64,000 nucleotides of DNA from Chionis minor (lineage: Eukaryota; Chordata; Aves; Charadriiformes; Chionididae): contig VZSF01008968.1 of NCBI GenBank assembly GCA_013398295.1, positions 868,001-932,000 of the forward strand, written 5' to 3'. The notes beneath the pieces were generated by a model, which was not told the origin of the DNA, ran no database searches, and saw only the letters and a program-made list of their open reading frames with translations. The stretch's first letter is position 1; each line of letters opens with the position of its first letter. The position numbers and the translations under genes were made by a program. Below are positions 24,474 to 38,793 of the stretch, piece after piece.

Positions 24474-27400
24474 AGGATTAGAACATTGAGCAAGAACTGC
24501 ATAACAGCCACCATGGTTTCCTCTAGGAAAAAGGCGTAATAATCATGAAGATCGCGTATATTACTATAACAACCAAGACAATAAAGTATTGGCATGACTC
24601 ACATCAAGCAGGCTTAATGTAGTTTTGGCCACCATGTGCTAACCACCCAAATGTTCTTCAAGAACAAAAGCATCTACATCGCAATATTCAGCAAATGCAG
24701 TATCATTCATCACATCAAGTGAATAAAAACAAGCTGCAAGGAGTAGATGCAGAGCAAATTAATTGATTGTATTACTTTTTCTTTTTTTAACTACTGGAAA
24801 CTTTAGTTTCAAGTGGTTCTCTGCACACTAATACATTTCTTCAAACTGCTGGAAATTTTTATGGCTGAATTGCTTTGTCTGAAGAGCTCACAATGAGTTA
24901 CTACTTCTGCAAGAGTGTCCTCTCTGATACTTAGTATTTTACTCTGTCTAATGAACCAGTCTTGGTAAAGGTTCTCCAGAGGTTCTAGGCATCATTAAGA
25001 ACTAAACTAGGGTCTTTTTCACTGAAATACTATAGTTATTGCCTCAATGTAATAATTTGAGTGTCCTGGTTTTTATTTGATTTTCACCTCCTCCATCATG
25101 TTCCTAATTATGGAATTAGAGATGATGACCTTAGGCATGGATCCAAATGAAAAATAATTCATTTTTTATTCTGTGCCAATATTCCACTGAAAAATTAAAA
25201 TATATAAAGTTAAAATATCAGCCACTTAAGAGAATTAACTGGAAACTACATGCTTTATCAAAAGCCTCATTTCAAAGTCCTATCACTTGATGTGATTTGT
25301 CGTTATTTATGTAGAATTATGTCAATTTGCAGGAGTAAGTATGCTTCGAGAGCTGTACATTTTTAAACTGTTTTCACGGTTCTTCTGTCTGCAATTTAAG
25401 AAAAAAAAAAAAAGAAATTGTGAACCTAATAACAGCAGGACAAAACCCGACTAGATATACAGACAGCTGCAAGCCATTTTCATCTGAATGCAAACTAAGA
25501 GTTCTTTAAAAGTAAGCTGTAAAGCAGTACTACTTCTGCCAGTTTTAGTCTGCCCACAGGAACAGCCTGTCCAGTCTGTTGTCTGCCTACAGGAATATGA
25601 CATTGTCATGATCTAGGGACCATGCTGGAATTTAAAACACATTATGAACATCAACACACAAGGATACTCTGATCTGCATAGATCAGAGAGCAGCACCAGA
25701 ATAATATTGCAAAGGTGTTTTCATTTTTTTTCTACCGTTAAAAAAAAATTAAATGAAATGTTTATACCTCTTGCCCCTTTTCTGTCTCTCAGATGAGAAG
25801 TTAGTGACAGAGTTTTGCTAGGCACTGAAGACCTTCCCAGGTTGCACGGTGTTCATTTGATGCTCAGTTTACTCTTGCAGCTTCAATTTATTCACCAGTT
25901 ATGTCAGCTCTACAATGAATATCTAAAGGCCAAATCACCCATGAAGAAGAACAAACTGGAAGAAATTTTGAGGCAATTCCTTATTCTACGTAAAATCCAG
26001 ACTGTTCTGTTACTTTTGACGAAACACATCCCCAAAATCTGCAAGGATATGCCATTTTAAATGTACAGTGAACTTACTGATCTTTGATGGAAATGCTAGT
26101 TTGGTTTAGACCTTGAGTACAGACCTACCTCATCAGACGATCACCCAGTGTGTGAACACTGATTTTGCAATACACAGAATATAAAGACTGCAAAGAATCA
26201 GCAGGAGAGGATAACATTCTTTCCAGACTTAAAGGATCTACTTCTCAAACATGATGAGAAGAAAAAATAATCTGTGTGTTTCTGTTCAGGGCAATAAAAA
26301 CTGAATAAAACACCTGAAAGAGGTTGTGTCCTAGGTAGGATTTTAGTTACATATATTTTATTGTTGATAAGACTGGTACCCTACATGTACTTAGATTTCT
26401 GTAATGGGTTTTGTTTGGTTCTTTTGAGTCTTTTTTGGCAGCTTCATACTAATTCTTTTTCTAAAGCCTGGTTCACATTACTGCAATTGAGTTGGAGAGA
26501 CAAATCCTCAGAGGCAGATGGGCTAGTAAATCCAGAAATAATATTGGCACAGCCTCTGCATATGTGTCTCATCACTAAGTTTATACTTTTGTCTTGTAAA
26601 TTTATTTCTAAAGATTTGTTTCTATTGCTTTTGGTTAGAGATTTTAATTTCCTAGCATATCATTTTGTGACAGATGTTTACATTTGTTAGAAAGCTTAAA
26701 AAGAACATTCTAGCATGGCGATAGCTTTATGTAATCTGCTCTTCCTTGATATTTTACCCACATTCCTCTGGTTTAACCAAATAACCCATCTGCATATTGT
26801 TATAATGACTCCTTGTGCAACAAAGTATATGTAAAATCTGTCTTCTGATTTCTTTCATGACATTTACTTTTTACTGTACTAATTGGTATCCCCTAATTTT
26901 TCAATATGTTTCCTTCCATTAATAAATCATCTTATCATACTTTCTTCCTAAATAGAAATAAGTAGTATGAGATAAAACATGTAATGGATTTTTAACATCA
27001 AGCTCCCTTTCCTCCATGAAATAGAAAATTCATTAGAAGTAATTATAGTATTACAGTATGCCAACACCGATATTGCAGAGAGCAGATAATTTGATTAAAC
27101 AAAGATCTTATAGTTAAACAAATCTTACATATTGATTAATGAGCCATGTTCTTTGTTACAAGAACAAAACTGTCTTGTAATGTAGTAAAGACACAATACA
27201 GTCAGGTTTCCAGAGGATACTGTGGTTTTTATTCCTCTTAAATGACCCCTTACATAAGAGTGAAGCCAATTAGCATCTGAAGAAATCACATTAGACTTTC
27301 CCAGGCTACAAAATAAGTGCGGAAGAGAAAAACCATAAAACATACAAATGCTCTTCCCTTGCCATATCCACTAGTTAAAGCCTCAACATTACTTTTAAGC

Positions 27401-28149
27401 AACTCTGTACCCAGCACAGAACAGCTGATTTTTTGCTGCATTTTATGCTGCAAATAAAAATGCAGTAAATCTGCATGAAAATGACATGTTGGTATATCTT
27501 TTCTTATATTGGTTAGCCATGTGGTCTGAAAGATTGCATTCTACAAGGGAGCAGCATAGATTATAATTTTTTTGCTATGAAAATAAGATGGTCAGGGAAG
27601 AATTCCCCCAAGGACAGTCCGCTTTACATGTTCTTTCTGGGTGTTAGAATGCTATATTTCTCTATTCCAACTGAGTGCTCGTTGTAAACTTCAGCTAAGG
27701 ATGCAAGTAAGATATTTTACTTTAGAACAGTTAACTTAATTCATAATTTTCCGTAACATCACATTTAAAATGCTTTTTGTTCTTTTAAATCTCATTCCTG
27801 TTTAGCTTCTGTGATATAGAAACAGTATTACCTAACATCATAAATAAGATTTCTTGGAGGCTTTGCTCCCAGATATGGTGTGATGAAACAGATTAGAAAG
27901 TATAAACTTTTTTCCCCAACCTGAGGTGCTGCAGTACTATAGCTAACATTGTGGTACTGCTGTTGGTAGCAGTTCAAGATGAAATGTTCTCTTCATTGTC
28001 AGTGACGGACAGTGAGAACCTCAGTCTCAATAATCTTCTGTCAACGGCTGAGTAATGAGCTCTGGTGCCATTCCAATGGTGGGAGAACAAATGCTATTCT
28101 TATACCTAGCAAAATTTGTGCAGATGTTCATTTGCTGGCACATTTTTGC

Positions 28150-28222
28150 AATTAAATATACAAAGCATATGTGACCAAATATACAAATTGGTCAACTAAA
28201 ATACAAATTAAATATACAAAGC
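28150..28222 (+). repeat. short AAATATACAAA repeat cluster
   Basis: AATTAAATATACAAAGC occurs at 28150-28166 and exactly again at 28206-28222. A third partial copy (AAATATACAAA) lies between them. This is a local segmental duplication of less than 80 bp. Confidence 0.85.
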
Positions 28223-28917
28223 TCAATCTTAACTGTGTCTTTTCAGTTTTTGTGGACCAGGAGGTATGTGGGTTTAGACGATGAATACTCTGTTTTGTTA
28301 CAGAACTAATGTTCTCTCTCTGGCTACTGAAACAGCTTATAAAAAGGAGTGATCAGATAATTTGATGTCTGCAGAGCTTACAATTCTGACCTTCACTTTT
28401 TGCAGCCATAAAAATCAACATCTTCCTTATTTAGATGTTTTAGACCCTAAGTTGCTTCTCTGAAAGAAGAATGTATGAGGAAATGATTTATGTATAAAAT
28501 CTACAGTGATTACTCAGAATTTACTGTTTTAATTACCTGGTAAATCAGAGCTGTAACAGGAGCTTAGACCTGAACTGCTCACTCCTGATTATCAAACCGC
28601 TGTCCTTCAGTGTATAGGAGAGCAATTAAATTTCTTGAGTGCAAAAGCCATTAGGGTAGTAAATGTGTTAATTCAAATATGTTTGTAATTCGTTTGTTTG
28701 GTGTTTGATTTATTTAACTACATGAAGTCTGTGGTGACAGTGATATTACAGGACACCACATGATGAAAGGGTTATGCATTATTGGTGGAGTCATGCATTT
28801 CTTTCAGTTTTGAAGATGTGCCTCAGATTGACGGTAATGATATCTCTGGACCTTTGCTAGGTAAACTAAATCATTGGCGTGTTATATTTAACTACCATAC
28901 ATTTTCTTTTTTTGCAG

Positions 28918-29143
28918 CAGCAGCCCATGCAGTGAGTATATAGCAAGACATTACACCATAGCGGCATATGCAACCATTCACACCAGACTCCTGGAGAACT
29001 TGGCCAACAGCATGATCCCTTCCAGCAACGCAGCCTGTAGCTGTTACCCTCCCTCACTTCCTGAAGTAGATGCCAAAATCCAGTGCTCTGTAGCAGATGA
29101 ACATCTGGCTTGTTTCTTCCATTATGGTTCTTCTGAGGAATAG
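28918..29143 (+). other. weak candidate exon
   Basis: A good splice-acceptor-like sequence (TTTTCTTTTTTTGCAG, ending 28917) is followed by 75 sense codons, from 28919 to a TAG at 29141-29143, in AT-rich DNA. The frame has mixed composition with several cysteines (for example SNAACSCYPPSLPEVD), but I recognise no protein family. The first in-frame ATG comes about 29 codons in. Chance is a serious alternative in 64 kb. It could instead be part of a noncoding RNA. Confidence 0.15.
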
Positions 29144-31762
29144 GATTTAATCCCTCTCAGTTTTCACATGCAAAGAAACAGTTTATTTCTGCAACTGAGA
29201 AGAGAACAGGAAATTGCTTTTGTAGTTGGACAGCCTTGAGGGTTGCAATAAAATTAGTGCTGTAATTTGCAATAACCTCAAGGGAATATATGCCAGGAAA
29301 GATTGCTGAAGTGCAATATACTTTAATTGGAACCCTCCAGCTTTCAGGACACTGTCTTAATCATAGGTGCTAGGAACAAGTGACATAGAACAGGTTATGG
29401 CCGAAAGTATCATAAAGTGATCTGGCAGTCTTCCTAACTGCCATCTACATTGAATCATTATGATTGCAATGAATAATTCACAGCATTTCTACTCTGGTCT
29501 GATAATCTTATGATCACAATATGTTGTGGAGGTAGCTCTTGGGACTCCTCTGGAACAAAACTTAATATCACCAAAAGCTGTACTTCATAGCTGAGCTTTG
29601 TTCAGGGTACAAAGGCTCACATTTTGCTACAAATAAAGAGTATATATCCTGATATTTGCTGAAGTTGTGATAACTAATCATACATAACCCGTGTCCAAAG
29701 TATTTGTAATGCTGTGAAGCGGTAGAGGTTTGACAGTTCTAAGGCTTCAAAAAACATTGATCAGCATAAAGAAAATACTGAAAGTTCAAAAAAAAAAAAA
29801 GGACAAGGGAAAAATTGTTCTTTGACTGTTCTTTATTAGCTTTCTGTATTTTCAGTCTTGAATCACATTTTCAAACTTTCATCTAATCCCTAAGGATTTA
29901 AGATATTACCTTCTATATATTCTTGCTGACTTCTGGAATTGGGGTACTATGAAAACCAGTAGATATTCCAAGACTTGTGGAGGAGATCATATGAATTCAC
30001 TGGTGCCAATAGTATCTCCTGTCCAACCAAGATAGAAATGTGTGTCTCAATATGGGAAAAAGATATCTAAAGCAGTTAAAAAAAATACATAAAATCATAT
30101 TTTGACAGTTTACAACACATTTCTGGAAACTGAATGTCACTAATATAGACTATAAGTGAAATGTCCCTTTATATGGAGGGCCAACAAAAAAACTTAGCCT
30201 GAATCCACTTGTTTTTAGGGTTAATGTAGAAGTAAAGCGTGGCATGCCTTGCACTGATCTTCTGTCTTAGAACCTGTTCTGCATTCCAGACATGGTTTAC
30301 GTCTATGAAGTTGGAGTCAAAGTCCCAATTTTCAAAAGATTATTCTCATATTTTCCTCGAATCTGCCAGCTTACAATGCCTTACACTGTAGGTGCTATTG
30401 TGAGCACAGAGGACTACAGGAAGCACAAGGCATGAGTGAGAACATTCTGTTTGTTTCTACTGTTTACATAGCAACCTACAGAAATACAAGTTAAATTTTA
30501 TGACCAATAACACAAAACAATGCCCTCATCCTTTCTCTGTAAGAATTATTACTAGGAAAGGGCAAATGGGAAAGTAAACTGTTTGAGAAATAGGGTATCT
30601 TGATGTACATCATAATGAAGTTCATGGAAGCAGGAACTCAGTCAATGTGAAGAATATATAGTTATAGTAGGATGTTACCATGTCACAACTCATGCTGTAT
30701 CACTGGCTGCAGATGGGACCAAAGCTGGGATGGGCACAGCATTTCTGAAAATGTCAGGCTATGTCCTGGACTCCTACTGACTAAAATGCCGTTTCCACAT
30801 GAAAGAAGTTTGAAGGATGTAACCCTCTGTACACGGCTGGTATTTATATTGATTTTGGCTGAGGACATGGTGCAATCTTTGGATCAAAATAGATTAGGTA
30901 AATCCAGTTCAAGGATAAATATTGCTGGTGAAAGACAAATGTGACTCATGATATTTGTCTTTCTCAAAGAGACAATGTTTTGCTTAAATATTAAACAGAA
31001 GAGAGGTTTGAAGTGCAGGTTGCATTGTCCTTGCCTGTAAATGACAGCCTCCTAAGGTCTTTACTTAACTTTTTTGGCATTGGAAATTAATATTGCTCAA
31101 CAAACTAAGTGTATTTGATCTCATCTCTCAAAATTTTAGGAGACACCATTTTCTGGGTGGTGGGAGAAGAGCTGTGAAAGCCTAATGATAGCATCAGCAT
31201 AAACATTGGTGTAAAACGGCCCCAAACAAGTGTGAGGTACAGTTTAGGAGACAGTTTTTGGTGTTGATCAGTGTGGAGCTAGAGTCACCTTCCAAAAAGA
31301 ACAGAAGAGCAAGAAGCAGATTCTTACTTAGGGCATGGTAAATTTATGAAAGATACATATTTATTAGATGGAGAAAAGAACAACATGGGCTTTATCCACT
31401 GAAAACAACGGTAAGGAGTGGTTTTTTGCACAGATGCTTTTAATTTCCACATGCATTTCAGATGTATTTTACATGCATCCTCTCTCTTTTCTCCCTTTCC
31501 CTTCTCTCCCACAGCTGTACTAGAAATGCTCTCTTATGGTCATGACGCTTTCCAGGTTTACCTCCTGTGTTCCTATGAATTCCTTATAAGTGATGTCTTT
31601 ATAAAATATTTATTAATACTCATGCCATATCATATGTCAAAAGAGTTAAGAAATGCTTCACAGTTTAAAGAAGCAGCATAGGAGAAAGAACTGCTAATTG
31701 GAATTGGTGAGGCTGAAATTAGAGTACAGATGTATAACTGAATTCAGCTATTGTCTGCTTTA

Positions 31763-31785
31763 ACACACACATTTTTTGTGTGTGT
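31763..31785. repeat. AC/GT hairpin repeat
   Basis: ACACACACA (31763-31771), a T5 loop, then TGTGTGTGT (31777-31785). A dinucleotide repeat arranged as a perfect inverted repeat. Confidence 0.85.
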
Positions 31786-32131
31786 GTACATGTTGGCATT
31801 GGTACCAAAATATTCACTTGTTTTTTCATTTCATTTTCTCATTTCTTATTTTCAAAAATGATTCCTCTACTGATTCACTTTACCAACTGTTACCACTAGG
31901 TTCTCTGACAAATCACATTTTGAAAGAAAATAAAATGGCCACTGCTATTTTAAATTTCATCTCATTACTGTCATATGTTAAAGTTTGTAAGTTTTTATTT
32001 GGACTTCTTCTAAGAAATCATAGAAAAATTCTTTTATTGTGTAACATTTGTTTAAAAACATATATGCTTTTCTAATAATCTATCAACTGGACTCTACACA
32101 CTGTATGACGCGTGAAGGAATTTCTTCTATT

Positions 32132-32464
32132 GCATCCTTGGATACATCAAAAGAAATGTGGCCAGCAGGTCAAGGGAGGTGATTCTCCCCCTCTGCTCTG
32201 GTGAGACTTCACCTGGAGTACTGTGTCCAGCTCCGGAGCCCTCAGTACAGGAAAGACATGGACCTGTTGGAGTGGGTCCAGAGAAAGGCCAAAATAATGA
32301 TCAGAGGGCTGGAGCCCCTCTCCTGTGAAGGCAGGAGTTCAAAGCCAGGTTGGATGGGGCTTTGAGTAACCTGATCCACTGGAATTTGTCTCTCCCCACG
32401 GCAGGGGAGTTGGAACTAAATGATCTTTAAGGTCGCTTCTAATCCAAACCATCTTGTGACTCAG
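32132..32464 (+). mobile_element. CR1 LINE with internal deletion
   Basis: Begins within CR1 ORF2 (GGCCAGCAGGTCAAGGGAGG, ACCTGGAGTACTGTGTCC, GGACCTGTTGGAGTGGGTCC). At about 32329-32345 it jumps from CTCTCCTGTGAAGGCAGG to AAAGCCAGGTTGGATGGGGC, blocks that lie roughly 300 bp apart in the CR1 at 43139. It ends near the CR1 tail (AACCATCTTGTGACTCA). A dead, internally deleted copy. Confidence 0.9.
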
Positions 32465-33920
32465 AGGTCCTTTCCACAAAATTTTATTTGGTTAATCTAA
32501 ATTACCAGCTTAGCCCAAGAGGCTAGATATCACATGATGAAATGGTCCAGTGCTTAGTAGCAAAACATAAACAGTAACACAAATAAATGTAATTTTACTA
32601 TCAGTAAAAGAAGCAGATTCTGCTGTATTTCTGATGATTGAAGTGAATGGATGTCAGAACACCAGTTTTCATGAGGAAAAGAGTTTAGATGCAATCTAAG
32701 AAGTGGGTGTTTTATTCCTATGTAGGCAGCATGATAAACTAATTTGGATGCTGTAGTTCTGCTGAAGGCAATAGCAGAAGTAGTAATGGGTGGCTATCCA
32801 AATATTATGAGTTTAGCTGTGGAATGAATATTAATAGTTACCTCTTACCTTGTGTACAGCACTGAAAATATAAACCAATGGTGCCTTAATATCACCTATT
32901 TTGATAGGTCTTTGTGGTTGCTGAACAAGTTCTCTGTATTGTGCACACAAAAACCACCAGTGTATGAATAGTACCTTATAACATGGACTTTAGTCTTTCC
33001 CCAGGGCAATGGTTATAGGCTTATGAGTCATGATTATACAGCTGAAAGGCTTGACAGCCCCACCTAACTGAGCTTCCAGGCCCCACAGTTCTGGAAATCC
33101 AACTTAAATCTCTCATCCAAACCCAATACAGTATTAGTAGGTTTTATAATGAAGACCTAGTGGGTAAGGTAAGCAGAGACAACAATTTTGCTCAGAGCTA
33201 CCATGTGTAATGAACTTAATTCCTATAAAATCTAAAGTTCTGTTGCCTTTTTCAATGTGCTATTGTATTTTTCTCCTAAATTCCTGAGTGTAATCTGTGA
33301 TATGGAAAAAGATTAAATTTCCTCAAAGGTTACTGTAAAGACTATCGCTGTTACTCCTGTGTGGTATTCAACAACTCCTTTTAATACACCAGATCTACTT
33401 CTCTGTCTATTCAGTCATCCTAATGTGTTAAAGCACACAAAGATATGCTCATACAGATGAGTGTTCAATCTGTGAGAATCTGTTATGTGAGAATAGGAAT
33501 ATTCTCACTCTCCTTAATGAACCAGTCCTCAGAATGATACAGGGCCAGCCAAAGTTAAGATATATGCATTTGAATTTCTAAACAGAATTGCAATAGAGAT
33601 CAGATGCAGAAAGAAATGGAAAAACATATTTTAAAAAAGAGTCAGGAATAAGTCTAGAATCTTGTTTGTGTTCCAGGAAATCTGATAATTTGGGCTAAGT
33701 CCTGTTTCACTGGATGAGACTCTCCAGCTTTGGTGGCTGCATCTCTCTGTAATATGTTTTCCTGTTTTCCAGTATGTTGCATTCACAGACAATAGATCCC
33801 CAGTTTGTGCATATGTGCATGAGTGAGTGCACAAGGGACGGGTGGAGCACGTAACCAGTAAAATTTTTATCAGCATCTTACAATTTCTCTCCTTTACATA
33901 ATGTATAAGTGTGTATTACA

Positions 33921-33956
33921 TTTTATATATATACCCACACCCCTATATATAATACG
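33921..33956. repeat. TA-rich simple repeat
   Basis: Two TATATATA-type runs separated by a short C-rich spacer (ACCCACACCCC). A degenerate microsatellite. Confidence 0.75.
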
Positions 33957-35869
33957 CATTTCTATGTAGGATTATTTTTGTGTTTGGACCCTTCTGTTCA
34001 AGTCTGTGCAAGATTTCTTTAATACATTCTCAACAATAGACTGACACTGAAAAAATCATTCGCTTGATGATGGGTTACCATACTTCACACACCTCCCAAG
34101 TGATCTAAGGAAAATAAGAATTACATGGAAATGTATAATGAGAGCACAACCTCAGTTGTAACCACTGAGAACATCAGATGTTTAAAGCATTAAGGAATGC
34201 TTTCCACAAAATTCTGTAAGATAATGAAATTATAATAATTCTAGGCTGCTCTAATTATTTTATTTAAATTCATTTGATTATGTTTTTATTTTGGATAATA
34301 TGGGTACAGATATGAATTTCCTGTATTATCTCATGTGGCAAGCAATGTGATTTGCAAATGGATGTTGAATTTGTATTCTGCCGTTCCCCCAAATCAAGGG
34401 TTCCTAGTGCTTCTACAAAGCAAAAGTAGATGGCAGAAATCTCTTTATTTTAACTAAATAGGTTATGAACAATTATTAATTCAACTAATTTATTTTTGGC
34501 TGATTTACTTTCTTTTTAAAAAAGTGTAATTTTTTTTACAATTTTATTTATGGGTGCCTTTTTCCACATGCACCTCATGATTTTTTAATGTTTGTTCATA
34601 TAAAGATGAACTAGAAAAATACCACTTTTTTTCCCCAACTTCAGTAATCCCACACTGCCTCTAACATCCTTGTCATTTCTAGCCTTCTGCCTCAGACGTG
34701 GTGGTTTCTTAATCTACTGTGAACTCCATAATGCCTTCCCTATATTTTACAGTTACTCTTCCAATGTATTTTCATTCCTTTATAGTATCAATTGTCCTTG
34801 TGATTAAGATCACTCTAGTCAATTAAGCAGTTAAACCTTAATAGTGGTCTATTTGAAGACGATTTGTTTCTACTCATTTACAAGAACTGCACTGGCTTTT
34901 TTACCTTGAAATCTTAAAAGGTGTGTCCAAACTCAATTGAAGCCAATGACTGAGTTCTGTTTATTTGAACTGCTCCAGGATTTTCCCATAACATATCTAA
35001 CAAAAGTAGTTAGCATTTGCCATTCTGAGCATAAACTACTTTAGAAGAACACCATGAAAAGCAACCTGTAACTGTATTTAGACAACTAAAGTGTTATGTA
35101 TCACTTTCCACAGTGAATTGTAAAACCTGTGGTCCATTCATAGGTATGCTGTTGTTGTTAACAAAACCCACCGAATTACTCATGAAGTGATTCCCTGTTT
35201 TCTGTCTTCACCTCAACTTACTTCGCCCCACAAGGTGCAATGATAAGAGGGTAAAACTGCTACTGTCTCTCAGCTCTTCCCTCTCAGAGTATAACACAGG
35301 CTATATAGGCCTTTTGTTCTCTTTTGAAATCTTTCGGGGATCAAAGTGTTTTTGTGCTAAGTATGACTATTGTCTGTCCTCCTGGCATATACAGTATAAA
35401 TACTATTCTTAGAGTACTCAAAATAGATGAGCTATTTCTCAGCATACGGAGAAATATGATCTTCAGTTTTTCCTAAAAATACCTAGTTGGAGTATTTATT
35501 GAATGCCACTTCTTGAATATGTCAAACATTAACAATTCCAAGTGTCAAATGAATATTTTACTGTGAGCTTTGCAGGATTCTGAACTTAACATAAAAATGG
35601 TAATTTAATAAGACACAGCTATACCATAATACATCATTGTTTCAGTGGCCTCCTTTCACTGAAGAGACTGAAAAAAAGCAATGAAATAAAGAGACAATAT
35701 TTGATTCTTTAAAATAGATATTTTTGCCCCTTGAATTACATTTTTTTAGATTATTTGAAAAATATAGAAGGAATTTTGAATTCTTACATATTCTGTTATA
35801 TGCTGCAAAATAGTAAAATACTTTAAAACCTGTAAATTAGGACTTCAGAATTTTGTTTTAACTTATTTT

Positions 35870-36120
35870 ATTGTTGTCCTGTTATTAGTTATTATTTTAT
35901 CATTTATAGTATTATCCATTATATATTGCATACAGCTACACATATTTATAGTTATAATTTTTATTAATAATTTATTATTACTTTGTTACTAATTAGAAAG
36001 TGCTAGAAATGTATGCAATATTTAAAATGAGACACACAGTACATTCTCCTTTAATTTACATTTATATAGATGCATGTGTGTGTATATTTATCTATATAAA
36101 TATCTTAGCCATGTTTTAAA
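35870..36120. repeat. very AT-rich low-complexity segment
   Basis: About 250 bp made mostly of A and T, with many TTATT, TAATA and TATA steps and few G or C bases. Candidate for easily unwound or matrix-attachment-like DNA by composition alone; nothing specific can be shown. Confidence 0.6.
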
Positions 36121-38336
36121 GAATATGCATGAAAAAGTGTAAATTACACTGGCATCTTGTGATAGTTGCAGTCAGACACATGCTGTGAGACAGCTAAGGT
36201 CTGTGAAGGACTGATGATTTCCCCACGGAAATGTTATTAACTACAGATATAATCTGAAAGGGTAACTAGTTCACACAGGTATAGCCTGTATCTTCACTTA
36301 GCTAGCGAATTGTATTTTCACGTCTCTTAGTCAGGCTGCCCATGTCCTTTTTTGAAACACAAATGAATATGTTTGCAGGTTTTCTGTATCAGCTGTCTGA
36401 ACATTTTGCCTTTTAATTAGCTGGAAGGACTGAATATCTATATGGAAAATCTGGAAATTATTCTACAGTAAAACTCTGTCGATTAGTTGTATACAATCTT
36501 CTGTAATTAATGTTTATGTCCTATGCTCTATTTAATATATCAGCAGTAGAAAGCTTTTGCATGCCTGGGCTCCTTCTAGGCAAAAGCTCAGATCAGATAG
36601 GACAGCTTCAGCCAGAACAATGAGTGAAAAGTCATTTATTTCCTAATAACTAAAATAACAAACAACTGAACTTTAAGATACACCTTACATATCCTCCTAT
36701 ACCAAGATACTCTGTTCTATATTCTTTGTAAAAAGTTATATAGGGCCTTAAAAGAAGAAAAAACCCAGTCATTCTTATGTGCTCTCTGATTGTTGTTGTC
36801 TCAGTCTTGTCATCTGTGTGCCAGAGCTGACACACAGGTGGACAAATCTCTGTTATTTTTACTCAGTGCCCAAAGGCAGAACATAAGAACAGAGAAACCT
36901 AGGCAAGAAAGAATAAATGAGACTCTTTTCTGCTCGAGGCCTTGGGTCAAATCAGGTTTTTAGTCTTTTTGACATTCTTGATATAAAGCAAAAAATGCCA
37001 GTTTAGCTCTTTTTGCACAAAAAGCAGCTGCATGGTTCTTGTGAGGGCATGGACTGTTGCTCAAGGGAAGTATTTTGTTTCAGTCACTGTGCTTCTTTGC
37101 TATATTTTACTAATGATGCTTCATTCCTTTTTCTACAATGACACAGAAAATAAGACAGTGACTTTGAAAGATAGTGGCCTTCTCTTGCTCAATTTTTTTG
37201 TTATCAGTGCAGTGCTGCTGTGATGAGAGTACTGCACTTTGATAAAACTAAAGGTAGGTGAAAAGAATGTGATTTACATTTTTAGTGTATCTTTTAAGAG
37301 AAGGTTGAAATGCTTATGTGATAGAAGAATAATGTTTTCACTTGAGTCAGATTGTGTCTTAACAAGTAGCAAGGCAAGTAAGACTTGATATCCTTGACTT
37401 GCTTTCCTCCTTCTATATTTATTTCAATTTTCTTTACTGGAAAGCACTAAAAAAATGTAACCCTCACCCCAAAAACCCTAAATTCAAACCAAAATATTAA
37501 ACAAAGAAACAAAAAGAATAAAATAAGAAACTAGTTTTGTTAGGTGGGGTAAAGTTGTTGTTTATGTCAGAGAGTAGTCAGTTTCTGCATTCTTCAGAAA
37601 TCTGGCTGACTTCTGCACTGTTACCAGAAGAAACCATGCCAAGATACAGATAAAGTAATACTGAGTAGGAGTAAAGATGTAATAAATATGGGATTAATCA
37701 GCTTCTTACCACAAAAATGCCCAATCTTCAAAAAAGTTGCTAACAAATTAGAAGACTCAGGAAAGAGCTACAATAATGATTTGAGGTCAGGAAAAAATAT
37801 CTTATAATGAGAGACTCAAGAAACTTCAATCAACATTTTTTACCAAAGAGAAAGTTAAAATGTTACTTAATCTTGGTCATTACATACCTACATGCAGAAG
37901 AGTTTTTTGGTATTAGAGCCTACTTTGATCTTATAGAAAAAATAACAGGATCTACATTTTAAAGAAATAAATTAGATTATTTTTTAAACAAATAAATGCA
38001 AAGTTTTTAATAACAAGGTTCATTACTGATCAATAACTTTCATCAGGAATGCAGTGGAACTCTATCACTTGAATCCTTTACATCAAGATTGAGTAAATTC
38101 CTTAAAAGGTATCCTAAGAAGTAAGTAGATGCCATGGGGTGAATACTGGGGGGGAGGGAAAAGAAGACACCCTCCCCCAACTCAAACAAGCACCCAAAAA
38201 AAAAGGGTTATGTGAAATGTATAAAACAGTGGATTCAGCTAGATACATGATAGCCTGTTCTGACTCCAGAATGTATTTTATACATCTAGGTTCACAACTG
38301 CAATGTCATTCAACAATAATATCTCCATAGACTCTG

Positions 38337-38793
38337 TGTCATGGTTTAATCCCAGCTGGCAACTAGAACTTTGCAGCTGCTCGCTCACCTCCCCACCCCT
38401 TCCCCCCCAAGAAGGGAAAAGGGAGAAGAAACCCTTGTGGTTTGATATAAAGATAGTTTAATAGAAACAATAACAGAAAAGGGAAAGTCACAATAACAAC
38501 CACAATAATAATAACCACACTGGTCACTCTCACTGTCTAGTGAATTGGCACTGTCCAGAGCAGTGATCACAAATTTCCTGCCCCTTGGCTAACCCCTGTT
38601 TATATACTCAGCATGTTGCCTATGATGAATATTGCATTGACCATTCCATCATTCTGTCTATACTTCTATGGGAAGCTGAAAAATAGTGTAAACATCACTT
38701 AGTAGCAACTAAAACCAATAGGTATTATTGACGTTCCTTTCACAGCAATCACTAGAAAGTAAAATTAATTCCATCCCAGCTGAAACCAGGACA
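38337..38793 (-). mobile_element. solo LTR, avian ERVL-type, minus strand
   Basis: On the plus strand it runs from TGTCATGGTTTAATCCCAGC to AGCTGAAACCAGGACA, 457 bp, with TG...CA ends. Its reverse complement starts TGTCCTGGTTTCAGCTGGG, like the LTRs at 20203 and 61166. Flanking CTCTG (38332-38336) and CTGTG (38794-38798) form a 5-bp target duplication with one mismatch. The inverted ATTAAACTATCTTTAT block (38440-38465) is shared with the 20203 copy. It is about 100 bp shorter than that copy, so probably internally deleted. No internal proviral genes remain. Confidence 0.85.

Larger units (their letters stand above)
23462..32131. other. unique AT-rich DNA, no certain gene
   Basis: Long AT-rich stretch with no recognised transposon and no supported gene. 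Open frames in the track are at most 109 codons. A weak candidate exon at 28918-29143 and several small repeats are listed separately. Likely intergenic or intronic. Confidence 0.5.
32465..38336. other. unique AT-rich DNA, no gene seen
   Basis: No gene or transposon recognised. Open frames are at most 81 codons. Includes a (TA)n-rich spot at 33921-33956 and a strongly AT-rich segment at about 35870-36120, listed separately. Confidence 0.6.
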
